From NCBI GenBank assembly GCA_015243575.1, contig CP042469.1, forward strand, positions 3,066,929-3,130,928: a stretch of 64,000 nt of DNA, given 5' to 3'. This stretch comes from Clostridiales bacterium (lineage in GTDB: Bacteria; Bacillota; Clostridia; Peptostreptococcales; Anaerovoracaceae). The notes below the pieces were generated by a model. It worked only from the letters and a program-made list of their open reading frames with translations, did no database searches and was not told the origin of the DNA. Of this stretch, positions 55,739 through 64,000 are shown in pieces; within the stretch, counting starts at the first letter, position 1, and the number at the start of each line of letters is the position of its first letter. Made by a program: the position numbers and the translations under genes.

Positions 55739-55877
55739 TTCACCTACACAATCAAATGTGACTTGCCACTAAATTGAGCCGTTGCACCTTACTTAGATGC
55801 AACGGCTCTTGCTGTATCTACATCCCCAAAATCGTCCAAGCGTTCCTCGGAACACTCTTTTTATTATCTGTTTTCAT
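55739..55877. repeat. Cassette end block, copy B
   Basis: Homologous to 52952-53093. Contains the hairpin GAGCCGTTGCA/TGCAACGGCTC (55776-55808), which may end plus-strand transcription from the cargo genes, and the intact 19-residue mini-ORF on the minus strand. Confidence 0.75.
55818..55877 (-). CDS. 19-residue mini-ORF downstream of recombinase 3
   Basis: MKTDNKKSVPRNAWTILGM. The ATG is four bases after the recombinase 3 stop codon, and AAAGGAG lies nine bases upstream inside the recombinase gene, so it would be translated by coupling. A diverged, frameshifted relative with the same WTILGM end lies in the copy A block. Conserved ending plus a ribosome binding site suggest a real peptide; its role is unknown. 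Confidence 0.5.
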   Translation of the reverse strand: MKTDNKKSVPRNAWTILGM

Positions 55878-55881
55878 CTAC

Positions 55882-57483
55882 TCACACTCCTTTTTGGACA
55901 TACTGGACAAGCCTCATATACTCATCCATATGGTTCCATACAATTTCAATCGCTTCACTTCCGTAGATATAGATGCTGTCGATTAGTTCATCTGCCATTT
56001 CTTTTGAAAGCTCCGTAATTCCCTCATATCGTTTGAAGCTCTCAATAATGGAAACCGGCTGTCCGTTTTCCTGATAACAGCTTTGCAGTGCCGTTTCAAG
56101 TTCAACGATTTGGGATTCTGTTTCCGCAATCTGCTTGCCAATATCGGCTTTTCGGCTTATGTAGCTGTCCTTGTCCAAAGTCCCATCCTTGTATTTTTCA
56201 TATGCCTTAACTTTGGATGCTCTCAGTTTGGAAAGGATGGATTGTAACTGCCTGATCTGCTCTGTCAGGGCAGTCATATCTTGATGGCTTTGCGTTTTCA
56301 CTCTGTCCAAAAGCCGTGCCATATCAAGCATGACCTCCATCTGCGTATGTATCACAGATAAAACAGTCTGTATCAAGCCGCTTTCGGAAATCCTGTCTTT
56401 GGTGCAGTCGCTGTCAGCTACATACTGGTGACTTTCACAATAATAATACGCCGTATCGGAGGGACTATTGCTCCTTCTCATAACGTGCCGACAAACCCCA
56501 CATTTCACTTTACCCATCAGCGGTCTGATTTCAGTCGGTTCTGTCCTTATCCTCGCAGGGGCAGAGAAACGCTCCTGCACCGAAGCAAACAGTTCTTCCG
56601 AAACAATGGCTTCATGGGTATTGGGTACAACAATCCACTCACTTTTGGGAATGCGCTTACCGTGCTTACTCCCGACAAAAGGACTGCGATTTTTTCCGCT
56701 TACCATTTTCCCGGTGTAGCGTTCGTCACGGATAATGGTCAGGACGGTTGTGTTCATCCAGTGGTTTGTATTCCCAACCACATTGTATTTGCGGTCACAG
56801 CCCATAAGCCGCTTATAGACATATGGTGTAGGAATGTTTTCTGCGTTCAGAACATTGGCAATTTGCACGGCGTTTTTACCCTCATCTGCCATCGCAAAGA
56901 TACGCCTGACAACGGCGGCAGCCTTTTCATCAATCACAAGTTTCTTGCGGTTTTCCGGCGACTTTGCATAGCCATAAGGAGCATGGCTGCCGATAAATTC
57001 GCCTTTCTCCATGCGGGTTTTCTTTGCACTCCGTACCTTTTGTGACAGGTCTTTGCTGTAAAGGGAATAAATCAAGTTCCTGAAACCCACATCAAGCCCG
57101 CCGGTCGTGCCGTCAAAATCATTACTGTCAAAACGGTCGTTTACAGAGATAAAGCGTACCCCTAAAAAGGGGAATATCTGCTCCAAATAATCTCCAATAT
57201 CAATGTAGTTTCTTCCGAAACGGGATAGGTCTTTGACAATGATACACTGAATGTTTCCAGCACGCACTTCTTCTAGCAAGGCTTTCACGCCCGGACGGTC
57301 AAAATTCGTACCGCTGTAACCGTCATCGCAAAACTCAACCACTTCATACTGTGAGAGGTCTGGAGAGCTTTTCACAAAGGCGTTCAGAAGCTCCCGCTGG
57401 TTAATGATGCTGTTACTTTCGCCCTCGTTCTCGTCCTCTTGAGATAGCCGGATATACTCGGCAAGGATTTTCTTGATACTCAC
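55882..57483 (-). CDS. Large serine recombinase 3
   Basis: 533 residues. Resolvase domain: catalytic Ser about 14 (EYIRLSQEDENEGES), INQRELL and the arginine motif VKDLSRFGRNYI. Recombinase domain about 165-290, zinc-ribbon CGVCRHVM...YYC, and a long coiled coil (about 370-450). These enzymes insert or excise mobile DNA at att sites. The ATG overlaps the recombinase 2 stop (ATGA). Last large gene of the operon. Confidence 0.93.
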   Translation of the reverse strand: MSIKKILAEYIRLSQEDENEGESNSIINQRELLNAFVKSSPDLSQYEVVEFCDDGYSGTNFDRPGVKALLEEVRAGNIQCIIVKDLSRFGRNYIDIGDYLEQIFPFLGVRFISVNDRFDSNDFDGTTGGLDVGFRNLIYSLYSKDLSQKVRSAKKTRMEKGEFIGSHAPYGYAKSPENRKKLVIDEKAAAVVRRIFAMADEGKNAVQIANVLNAENIPTPYVYKRLMGCDRKYNVVGNTNHWMNTTVLTIIRDERYTGKMVSGKNRSPFVGSKHGKRIPKSEWIVVPNTHEAIVSEELFASVQERFSAPARIRTEPTEIRPLMGKVKCGVCRHVMRRSNSPSDTAYYYCESHQYVADSDCTKDRISESGLIQTVLSVIHTQMEVMLDMARLLDRVKTQSHQDMTALTEQIRQLQSILSKLRASKVKAYEKYKDGTLDKDSYISRKADIGKQIAETESQIVELETALQSCYQENGQPVSIIESFKRYEGITELSKEMADELIDSIYIYGSEAIEIVWNHMDEYMRLVQYVQKGV

Positions 57484-59156
57484 GAAACCCTCACCTCACT
57501 CTCCACCTCAATGAAGCCGAGCAAACTTTCAAATTCATCCCGATACCGAAAGCAGATGGACACGCTTTGATCGCTGAATATTTCCACCCGTTCTACCAGC
57601 TCGGAAATCATTTCTCCCGTTATCGCTTTGTTCCTCTTGAATTTCTTCAAGGCTGTGAGCCACGGATTTTGAGGTGTCAGCATGGTATTAAGCCTGTACT
57701 TTTGACTGGATAGTTCATCAAGTCGGCTGCGCAAAAGGGTGACATCTTTCTCGTACTTTGCTTTTGTAAAGAGATATTCCGCTTCATCAAGGAGCTTTTC
57801 CTGATAGTCCTCATACAAAGAGCTTCTGAGCATGGACAGTCTGGACAGCTTCTTTTCAGTTTCGGTTATTTCTGCGTCAACCTCGCTTTGGTGCTGGCAG
57901 AATCCTTCCTTTGCATTGAGCTTAGACACCATTCGGTCTATATCAACGGCAAGGTCAATCTGCTTGCGGATAGCCGTATAGAGAACAGAGAGTAAGTCCG
58001 GTTCGTCCATTCGCTTTTTGACACAGTCATTTTTGGCTATGTCCTCATAGGTGGCACAGCTAAAGTAATAGAGTGCTGGACCCTTTGATTTGGGCATTTT
58101 ACGCCATTTCATGCTCCGTTTGCAATCACCACAGAACACAAGTCCTTTCAAGATATTCGACCGTTGCGGTTCCACTTGTTTTCTCTCACTGGACTCCCGT
58201 TCCTGCTTGATGCACCGTACCGTCGAAAAGGTTTTTTCATCAACCAAGGGTTCATGGGTGTTCTTTATTTCTACCCACTGATCCTGTGGTTGCTCCATAC
58301 TACCACCCTTACCCCATAGGTCAGATTTTGATTTTCCTTGCACCATATGTCCGAGGTAAACCGGGTTGATCAAAATCCTGCGGACGGCGCTTTTATACCA
58401 ATACCGCACATTGGCATAACGCTCACTTTTCAAGATGCCCTTTTCATAGCGATACTGACTTGGGGAGGGAATGCCCAACTCATTGAGTTTTTGAGCGATA
58501 CGCATATCGCCCATACCATTACTCGCCCACTTAAAAATATCCCTGACAACCGGTGCGGTTTCTTCGTCAATTACCAATCTGCCGTTATCCGCTTTTTGAT
58601 AGCCGTAGGCTGCGACACAGCCGGTAAATTCCCCTCTGCTTCTCTTGACTGCAAGCCCCGACTTTATCTTTTTTGATATATCTCTGGCATACACATCATG
58701 GATCAGGTTTTTCAGAGGAATGGCATACCCGTCATCCTGACTGCTGGCATTCAGACTGTCATAGGCATCATTTACGGAGATAAAGCGAACATGAAAGAAT
58801 GGCAGTATTTTTTCAAGATAAGTTCCGGTTTCAATGTAGTTTCTGCCGAAACGGGACAGGTCTTTGACCACAATGCAGTTGATTTTTCCGCTCTTGATGG
58901 CATCCATCATTTCATTAAAGCCGGGACGGTCGAAATTCGTTCCTGTCTGATTGACATCCTTAAAAATGGATATGAGCTTCAGGTACGGCCTTACCGCGAT
59001 GTAGCGTTCCAACATGGAAATTTGATTGCCGATAGAATCACTTTCTTTTTTTCGCTCATCTTCCTCTGAAAGCCGCCCATAAATACAGGTGTTCCATATC
59101 TTTTCAATGGGGACCTGGGCAAGATTATCTATTTGCTTTCTGCTTGTTCTCGCCAT
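57480..59156 (-). CDS. Large serine recombinase 2
   Basis: 558 residues, N-terminal extension of about 20 before the resolvase domain; Ser about 30 (IYGRLSEEDERKKES), NQISMLE, VKDLSRFGRNYIETG. Recombinase and zinc-ribbon (CGDCKRSM, then a downstream CATYEDIAKNDC) domains and coiled coil follow. One base separates it from recombinase 1. It is diverged from its two neighbours, so the trio is old and not a fresh duplication. Confidence 0.93.
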   Translation of the reverse strand: MARTSRKQIDNLAQVPIEKIWNTCIYGRLSEEDERKKESDSIGNQISMLERYIAVRPYLKLISIFKDVNQTGTNFDRPGFNEMMDAIKSGKINCIVVKDLSRFGRNYIETGTYLEKILPFFHVRFISVNDAYDSLNASSQDDGYAIPLKNLIHDVYARDISKKIKSGLAVKRSRGEFTGCVAAYGYQKADNGRLVIDEETAPVVRDIFKWASNGMGDMRIAQKLNELGIPSPSQYRYEKGILKSERYANVRYWYKSAVRRILINPVYLGHMVQGKSKSDLWGKGGSMEQPQDQWVEIKNTHEPLVDEKTFSTVRCIKQERESSERKQVEPQRSNILKGLVFCGDCKRSMKWRKMPKSKGPALYYFSCATYEDIAKNDCVKKRMDEPDLLSVLYTAIRKQIDLAVDIDRMVSKLNAKEGFCQHQSEVDAEITETEKKLSRLSMLRSSLYEDYQEKLLDEAEYLFTKAKYEKDVTLLRSRLDELSSQKYRLNTMLTPQNPWLTALKKFKRNKAITGEMISELVERVEIFSDQSVSICFRYRDEFESLLGFIEVESEVRVS

Positions 59157-59157
59157 T

Positions 59158-60825
59158 TCACACCACCCCCTTTATGGGAGCCGGTGAAGCTGTTGCAATC
59201 AGGTCTTTTGCGTTCTCGGCAAAGCGTAAAGCTCTTTCATATTCATACTGATAGCGGAATCGGATTTCCACCCGACTGCCGGAGTAGATATTGACCCATT
59301 CGATTAGGGAAACAACTACCTTTCGGGATAGCTCTGTGATGTTCCGATTCTTCTTAAAGGCTTCAATCCAAACGCTGTTGGCTCCCTTACCCGCAAGGAT
59401 CAGGGCAATATCCTGTTTCAGCCGTCCGGCAGCTTTTTCCGCTTCCTCGCACTTTCTACCATAGATTTCTTTGAACTCTCTGTACTCGTCGGCATCTATG
59501 ATACCGCTTTTCAAGTCCTCATAGATAGACACTTTGAGGTTTTTATACTTTTCGATTTCCTCCTGTTTCATCAGCAGTTGGGTGTCAATCTTTCGGATTT
59601 CCTCCTGCTGCATAGGAAGAGTGTCGATAAACGAGAGAATCCGTTCGATATCAAGAATAGAAGCAATATGATTTTGAAGTGTTTTTAGAACTGCCTTTTC
59701 CAGTACCTTTTCACTGATGCAGTGGGTGGTACAGCCATCCCCGGCTTTATTCTTTGAACAATAATAGTAGGCGTACTTCTTACCGCCTGCGGGTACAATC
59801 TTTCGTACCATACCGCTTTTACAGTCGGCACAAAAAAGCAAGCCGGAAAACGGATAGACAACTTCTCCGTCTGGAGCGATACGGGTGTCCTGCGCCAGCA
59901 CACGGTTTACTGTGTCAAAAATTTCTTGGGGGATAATAGGCTCATGGGTGTTTTCCACCCGAATCCATTTATCCTCCGGTTTCATAAACCGCTGCTTAAT
60001 CTTGTAGTTTGGAGTGCTTTCCTTACCCTGCACAAGATGCCCTGCATAGATAGGGTTTTTCAAAATACGACCAACCGCCACAGCAGTCCACTTTGCCTTG
60101 GGGTTTACCTGAAAGCTGGTGGCAAAGTTAAGCCCTGAAAAGCGTTTATATTCCATGGGGGACGGCTCGCTGATCTCATTCAGCCTGTCGGCTATCCCTT
60201 GCTGGCTGAGTCCGTCCAGCTTCCATGCAAAAATATCCCGCACAATCTTTGCCGCATAGGGGTCTATCACGAGTTGATTTTTATTCTCCACTGATTTCAT
60301 GTAACCGTAGACGGCAAAGGAGCCGATGAATTCGCCATTCTTGCGCTTTACATCAAGCTGGCTCCTGATTTTAACGGAGATGTCCCTGCAATACGCATCG
60401 TTGACGAGGTTCTTAAAAGGGATGATAATATCGTCTGACGGAGATTTTTCCTTTGCACTGTCGTAGCCGTCGTTGATGGCAATGAAACGCACGCCTAAGA
60501 ACGGAAATATCCGTTCAATATATCGCCCTGCCTCGATGTAGTTTCTGCCGAAACGGGACAGGTCTTTAACTATGATGCAGTTGATCCGTCCGGCTCTTAC
60601 GTCCTCCATCATCAAGTTAAAGGCAGGACGATTAAAGTCAACACCACTAAATCCGTCATCTATTCTTTCCGAACAGAGGCGGATTTCGGGCATTGACTTC
60701 ACAAAATTGGTTATTAAATCTCTTTGATTGGCAATGCTGTCACTTTCTGCTTTATCGCCATCTTCTTTAGACAGGCGCAAATAGTCCACAGCATTGTATA
60801 TGATTGTATCCTTATTTAATGGCAT
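59158..60825 (-). CDS. Large serine recombinase 1
   Basis: 555 residues. Ser about 19 (DYLRLSKEDGDKAES), ANQRDLI, VKDLSRFGRNYIEAG; recombinase domain, zinc ribbon CADCKSGM...YYC...GCTTHC, coiled coil (about 410-480). GGGAGG before the ATG. First gene of the three-recombinase operon, with its own promoter. Confidence 0.94.
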   Translation of the reverse strand: MPLNKDTIIYNAVDYLRLSKEDGDKAESDSIANQRDLITNFVKSMPEIRLCSERIDDGFSGVDFNRPAFNLMMEDVRAGRINCIIVKDLSRFGRNYIEAGRYIERIFPFLGVRFIAINDGYDSAKEKSPSDDIIIPFKNLVNDAYCRDISVKIRSQLDVKRKNGEFIGSFAVYGYMKSVENKNQLVIDPYAAKIVRDIFAWKLDGLSQQGIADRLNEISEPSPMEYKRFSGLNFATSFQVNPKAKWTAVAVGRILKNPIYAGHLVQGKESTPNYKIKQRFMKPEDKWIRVENTHEPIIPQEIFDTVNRVLAQDTRIAPDGEVVYPFSGLLFCADCKSGMVRKIVPAGGKKYAYYYCSKNKAGDGCTTHCISEKVLEKAVLKTLQNHIASILDIERILSFIDTLPMQQEEIRKIDTQLLMKQEEIEKYKNLKVSIYEDLKSGIIDADEYREFKEIYGRKCEEAEKAAGRLKQDIALILAGKGANSVWIEAFKKNRNITELSRKVVVSLIEWVNIYSGSRVEIRFRYQYEYERALRFAENAKDLIATASPAPIKGVV

Positions 60826-60906
60826 AACGAAACCTCCCGATTGAAAAAGTCAAGAAGCAAAACCTGACCTAATCAATGGGCGTCCGCTAATATTAGTCCA
60901 TGTATA

Positions 60907-60935
60907 ATTATAGCACCCCTTTCAGGATGCGTCCA
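60907..60935 (-). promoter_or_regulatory. Promoter of the recombinase operon
   Basis: Minus strand TGGACG, 17-base spacer, extended -10 TGCTATAAT, 82 bases before the recombinase 1 start. Confidence 0.6.
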
Positions 60936-60997
60936 GACAATATTGCCATATATCCGAACCCACACGATCAGGCTCTGCCCGAAGCAAACCACCCATA

Positions 60998-61255
60998 TCA
61001 CATCATCCTCAAAAAACTTTCCATCCTATCCTCCAGCGTGGCGCCGCTATCATTAAAGCTGATTTTGACTACTACTTTTCCGCACTTGTAGCAATATGGA
61101 TTTTTAATCTGTTGGATAAAGTCCAGTATCCGTTCCTCTATGGGCAGTTTCGCATTGACTTTTGTATCGTTAATGTCAACCAGAGTATCCGGGTTGATTG
61201 TTCGGATGTCTATATTTTTCATAGCTTCAAAGTCTATGTTTGGTAATGAGTCCAC
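60998..61255 (-). CDS. DUF6870-like small protein
   Basis: 85 residues: VDSLPNIDFEAMKNIDIRTI, VNAKLPIEERILDFIQQIKN, then PYCYKCGKVVVKISF with a CxxC and a C-terminal TLEDRMESFLRMM. This family is common in firmicute integrative elements and has no known function. Start GTG at 61255 with AAAGGAG eight bases upstream; the open frame extends to 61411 without support. Confidence 0.75.
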   Translation of the reverse strand: MDSLPNIDFEAMKNIDIRTINPDTLVDINDTKVNAKLPIEERILDFIQQIKNPYCYKCGKVVVKISFNDSGATLEDRMESFLRMM

Positions 61256-61389
61256 CCAATCACTCCTTTCGGGGCGCAGGGCGATAAGGCTCCCTGCCTT
61301 ACCGCCCTGATACAGTGTATTCTGGGCCAGCTTGTCAGGTGACAGCCGAGGGAAAAAAGCGATGAATAGGCTCCGTCCTTTTTCTTGGA

Positions 61390-61428
61390 GAAAAGACGGG
61401 CGCCCACTCAATCAAAGTAGGCGCCCGA
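61390..61428 (-). terminator. Terminator of the DinG-like gene, overlapping its stop
   Basis: CGGGCGCCC (61397-61405) pairs with GGCGCCCG (61420-61427), and the minus strand continues TCTTTTCT. The DinG stop codon lies in the loop. Confidence 0.75.
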
Positions 61429-63669
61429 CTTCTTGGCCGCAATAAAGCGGTTCACATCGCAAAGCTGGTGCGTAACCGGCATATCTGGCAGGGCCGCCAG
61501 TATGTCGTTCCGGTAGCGTCTGCCCGCCCGACTGTCGAGGATAGAGAAAACACAGGTGTCTGTTTCCCTGCGGATGCCCCGGCCAAACCACTGGCGCAGC
61601 TTGATGAGCATACCCGGCACAATGACTTCGTTCAGATAGCCATAGAAGTCAGTATACAGGGTCTTTTCATATTCCAGCACCGGATCGGGAGCCGGAAACG
61701 GCAGCCGTACCACAATGAGGGAAGATAAAATATCCCCGGCAAGGTCAATGCCCTCTCCGGCGCTGTCACTGGCACAGAGGATGCCGTTTCCGCTTCTGCG
61801 AAAGGCATCGAGGGCGTCCAGACGGCCTTTGCCCATGCGGAACAGGGGAAATGCGGAAATTCGTCCGCACAGCTCGTCATATGCCTGCTCCATCATGCGG
61901 TAAGAAGTAAACAGAATGAGGGTATGCCCATGGGTGGCTTCAATCAGTTCCACCAGCCGGTTGACCACCGCCTGAAAATAACCGCTGTCTTTGTCTGAAG
62001 GCAGCGGCATATCCTGCGGCAAATACAGCAGGGCATGGTTCGGGTAATCAAAGGGAGATGCCTTGCTGGTTTCAAAAATACGGCGTTTCTCTGCCAGTAT
62101 AATCCCGCTGTTTCGCTTGAAATGCGAAAAATCTCCCCCCACAGAGAGCGTGCCGGAGGTCAGGATATAAGGAATTTCTTCCTGCCAAATATCCTCCGAT
62201 AATAGGAAATCAAGCTGCTTTGGCAGGGCGCAGACCCGGTAGGCCGTTGCCCCGGTTATTTCCAGCCAAAGAATAGAATTGGCATGATGAAACAGGATGG
62301 ATAGCTTGGTTTCCTGCTGCTCCATGCGATTCACCAACCGGTCATACCGATCCCTTTTCTCACGGGCGGTCGTATAAAAAAGCACCGACAGCCTGCGCAG
62401 CACAACCATCAGTGTTTTCAAAGCTCGTATGCAGTTTAAGTCAATCTGTACGGCATAGCAGTTTTTATCATAGCTTGTGCCTGCGGCATACCGCAGGGCT
62501 TCAAAGAGCAGGGCATTTTGTTCCTGCATGGTTTCACACAGTCTGACGATCTCGGCCTTATCGGGATTGCCTGAACCTATGGCATGGTAAATGCTTGCCA
62601 CCAGTCGTTCCAGCTCCACGTTTTCCATTGTCATACCGTACATCTGCCTTGCGGCATCAAGGAGCTTGTGCGCCTCGTCAAAAATCACCACGCCACGGGG
62701 AGGGAACAAGGACCTTCTCCCATTCTTCCTGCCAAGGACATCCGCCAGCACAAGGTTGTGGTTGGCAATCTGAAAGTCATAGCCAAGGGACTGTGCCTTT
62801 CGGATAAAGTCACGGTATCGGCAGACAGAGGACAACGGGCAGTTCAGATGGCAGCGCTCCACATTGATGCAGGATTTCACATAGTCCGTTAATGGGAGCT
62901 TATCCAAATCAAGGGGGCAGGCTCCGGTAAAAAGCCCGGTCAGGACAGAAAGCAGCTCCTTGTCCTCATGGCGGTCATTGTGTGCAATGGAGGAACGATA
63001 CCCCTTTACCCGGCTGTCGCAGGCATAATGGGACTTCCCCTTGCGAACCACAAAGGACAGGGGCTTGTCAATGATGCGGTGTTCCATCAGAATATCGGAA
63101 ATTTGAGGGATATATTCTTCTGTCAGTGCCTTTTGCAGAGCAATGGTGGAAGTAGAGATAATGGTCGGCAGTTTATTGTTGCTGAACAGGTTGTGGACCG
63201 TTACGGCCAGGATGTAGGCATGGGTTTTGCCTGTACCCACCTCGGCCTCGCAGAGCGCCAGCCTATTTTCCTGTAAAGACTCCAGCATTTCCAATGCAAG
63301 CGCCGCCTGATTTTCCCGAAAGTCCATACCATGTTCCGGCAGGATGTTTGAAAAAATGTGTGCCAGAAGATTTTTTGCTCTCGCAACAGGCTTGATGGAA
63401 AAGGTATTTTCCGGTTCCGATCCTGCCTGTGAAAGCATTTTTTCCATCGCCTTTTGGTATCCGCTTTCATTCAGCGGTGCCGCTTTGGAAAAGAGTCGCT
63501 TTGCCTTTAAGGTGGTAAGTTCCACCATGCGGTAGCTGTATGTTTTTCCGGTGTAGTATTCTAAAAGCACACAATTTTCGGCTGTCAGCACAATGCGTTC
63601 CTCTTGCCGGATTAAGCCTGCTTCATAAATCTTATTTTGAATATCTGCCATATAGACAGGTTGATTCAT
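61408..63669 (-). CDS. DinG/XPD-like superfamily 2 DNA helicase
   Basis: 753 residues. Walker A EAEVGTGKTHAYI (about 140), Cys cluster of the Fe-S domain CINVERCHLNCPLSSVCRY with an earlier HYACDS (about 215-290), Walker B VVIFDEAHKLLD (about 330), and motif VI QWFGRGIRRETD (about 705). These enzymes unwind DNA; in elements of this sort a helicase-like gene near the recombinases is common, but its role there is uncertain. AAAGGAGG before the ATG. The N-terminal 100 residues show no known domain. Confidence 0.88.
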   Translation of the reverse strand: MNQPVYMADIQNKIYEAGLIRQEERIVLTAENCVLLEYYTGKTYSYRMVELTTLKAKRLFSKAAPLNESGYQKAMEKMLSQAGSEPENTFSIKPVARAKNLLAHIFSNILPEHGMDFRENQAALALEMLESLQENRLALCEAEVGTGKTHAYILAVTVHNLFSNNKLPTIISTSTIALQKALTEEYIPQISDILMEHRIIDKPLSFVVRKGKSHYACDSRVKGYRSSIAHNDRHEDKELLSVLTGLFTGACPLDLDKLPLTDYVKSCINVERCHLNCPLSSVCRYRDFIRKAQSLGYDFQIANHNLVLADVLGRKNGRRSLFPPRGVVIFDEAHKLLDAARQMYGMTMENVELERLVASIYHAIGSGNPDKAEIVRLCETMQEQNALLFEALRYAAGTSYDKNCYAVQIDLNCIRALKTLMVVLRRLSVLFYTTAREKRDRYDRLVNRMEQQETKLSILFHHANSILWLEITGATAYRVCALPKQLDFLLSEDIWQEEIPYILTSGTLSVGGDFSHFKRNSGIILAEKRRIFETSKASPFDYPNHALLYLPQDMPLPSDKDSGYFQAVVNRLVELIEATHGHTLILFTSYRMMEQAYDELCGRISAFPLFRMGKGRLDALDAFRRSGNGILCASDSAGEGIDLAGDILSSLIVVRLPFPAPDPVLEYEKTLYTDFYGYLNEVIVPGMLIKLRQWFGRGIRRETDTCVFSILDSRAGRRYRNDILAALPDMPVTHQLCDVNRFIAAKKSGAYFD

Positions 63670-63711
63670 ATCGTTTTGCCTCCTTTGCTTGCCTAAAGGA
63701 GCGACACAAGA

Positions 63712-63773
63712 ATGCGGCGGAATCAGGAAAGAGGTTGAAAGTTTGATGACTCAAAAAACCTGTTCCGCCGCAT
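63712..63773 (-). terminator. Long hairpin upstream of the DinG-like gene
   Basis: ATGCGGCGGAATCAGG pairs with CCTGTTCCGCCGCAT across a 31-base loop. It lies between the partial ORF at 63808 and the DinG-like start. Confidence 0.6.
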
Positions 63774-63807
63774 GGTTTCTATCGCTCCGATAGAGCACGA
63801 TAGATTT

Positions 63808-64000
63808 TTATATCAAAGCAAAGGTGTGACAGGCGATCCGGCTGGTGTTGCCGGACTCCATAAAAGCCGCCCCTCGTTCTATCTCAAACGAGGGTGATGC
63901 GTTTTCCCGGCCGTCTGCCGGGCTACTCAATGCGGTGAAGCGTTCAAAGTAGAAGTACCATGATAACCGACAGGGATCGTCGCAATCCGTCCCACCACAG
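63808..64000 (-). CDS. 3' end of an unrecognised element gene (partial)
   Basis: An uninterrupted frame of 63 codons runs from the window edge to a TAA at 63808. The product ends SGNTSRIACHTFALI and contains WYFYFERFTALSS. I do not recognise the family. It would be the gene upstream of the DinG-like helicase on the same strand, so the mobile element continues beyond the window. Confidence 0.55.
   Translation of the reverse strand, partial: CGGTDCDDPCRLSWYFYFERFTALSSPADGRENASPSFEIERGAAFMESGNTSRIACHTFALI

Overview
The window looks like a chromosomal segment of a spore-forming, anaerobic, amino-acid-using member of the Clostridia (low-GC Firmicutes). Reasons: AGGAGG-type ribosome binding sites on most genes, a 2[4Fe-4S] clostridial ferredoxin, the redox repressor Rex, a perfect CIRCE element before groES-groEL, a CotF-like spore coat protein, a collagen-like spore-surface-type protein, and clostridial-type guaB. 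Placement below class level is not attempted.

Layout. 1-3.0 kb: 3' part of a large SLH-anchored, glycosidase-like surface protein. 3.0-5.4 kb: an AT-rich graveyard with two decayed copies of the same Gly/Ala-rich toxin-type C-terminus and two small intact membrane-protein genes that could be orphan immunity genes. 5.4-9.5 kb: guaA, guaB and a VanY-type peptidase. 9.7-16.3 kb: a sigma54-activator/sensor-kinase pair with two paralogous amino acid permeases; the distal permease has a textbook sigma54 promoter. 16.4-24.7 kb: an Old-Yellow-Enzyme-type reductase, then a catabolic operon (TRAP transporter, HpaI-like aldolase, cupin, DUF6282 protein) with its GntR repressor and four near-identical palindromic operators. 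24.8-27.1 kb: groESL. 27.2-36.5 kb: housekeeping genes (DUF554, OGG-like glycosylase, P-loop/Asp23 protein, ferredoxin, rex, acpP, ABC-F, tsaD, rimI, tsaB, tsaE) in an order that recalls the ydiB-groEL region of Bacillus subtilis. 36.6-41.2 kb: FMN-riboswitch-controlled riboflavin transporter, twin small membrane proteins, PepV-like dipeptidase, CapA-like protein, NifU-like scaffold. 41.2-48.9 kb: a complete branched-chain-amino-acid-type ABC transporter with three lipoprotein binding proteins. 49-52.4 kb: small proteins, coat protein, GNAT enzyme, collagen-like protein.

52.4-64 kb is accessory. Two cassettes share the same promoter block at the front and the same hairpin/mini-ORF block at the back. 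They abut an operon of three large serine recombinases, preceded by a DUF6870-like protein, a DinG-like helicase and a further truncated ORF. This appears to be one end of an integrative element that continues beyond the window.

The most unusual signals are the duplicated cassette boundaries with a conserved 19-residue ORF coupled to the third recombinase, the four GntR operators (one buried in a 43-bp perfect hairpin), the sigma54 promoter, a structured leader of unknown class near 49.8 kb, and the decayed toxin-like modules.
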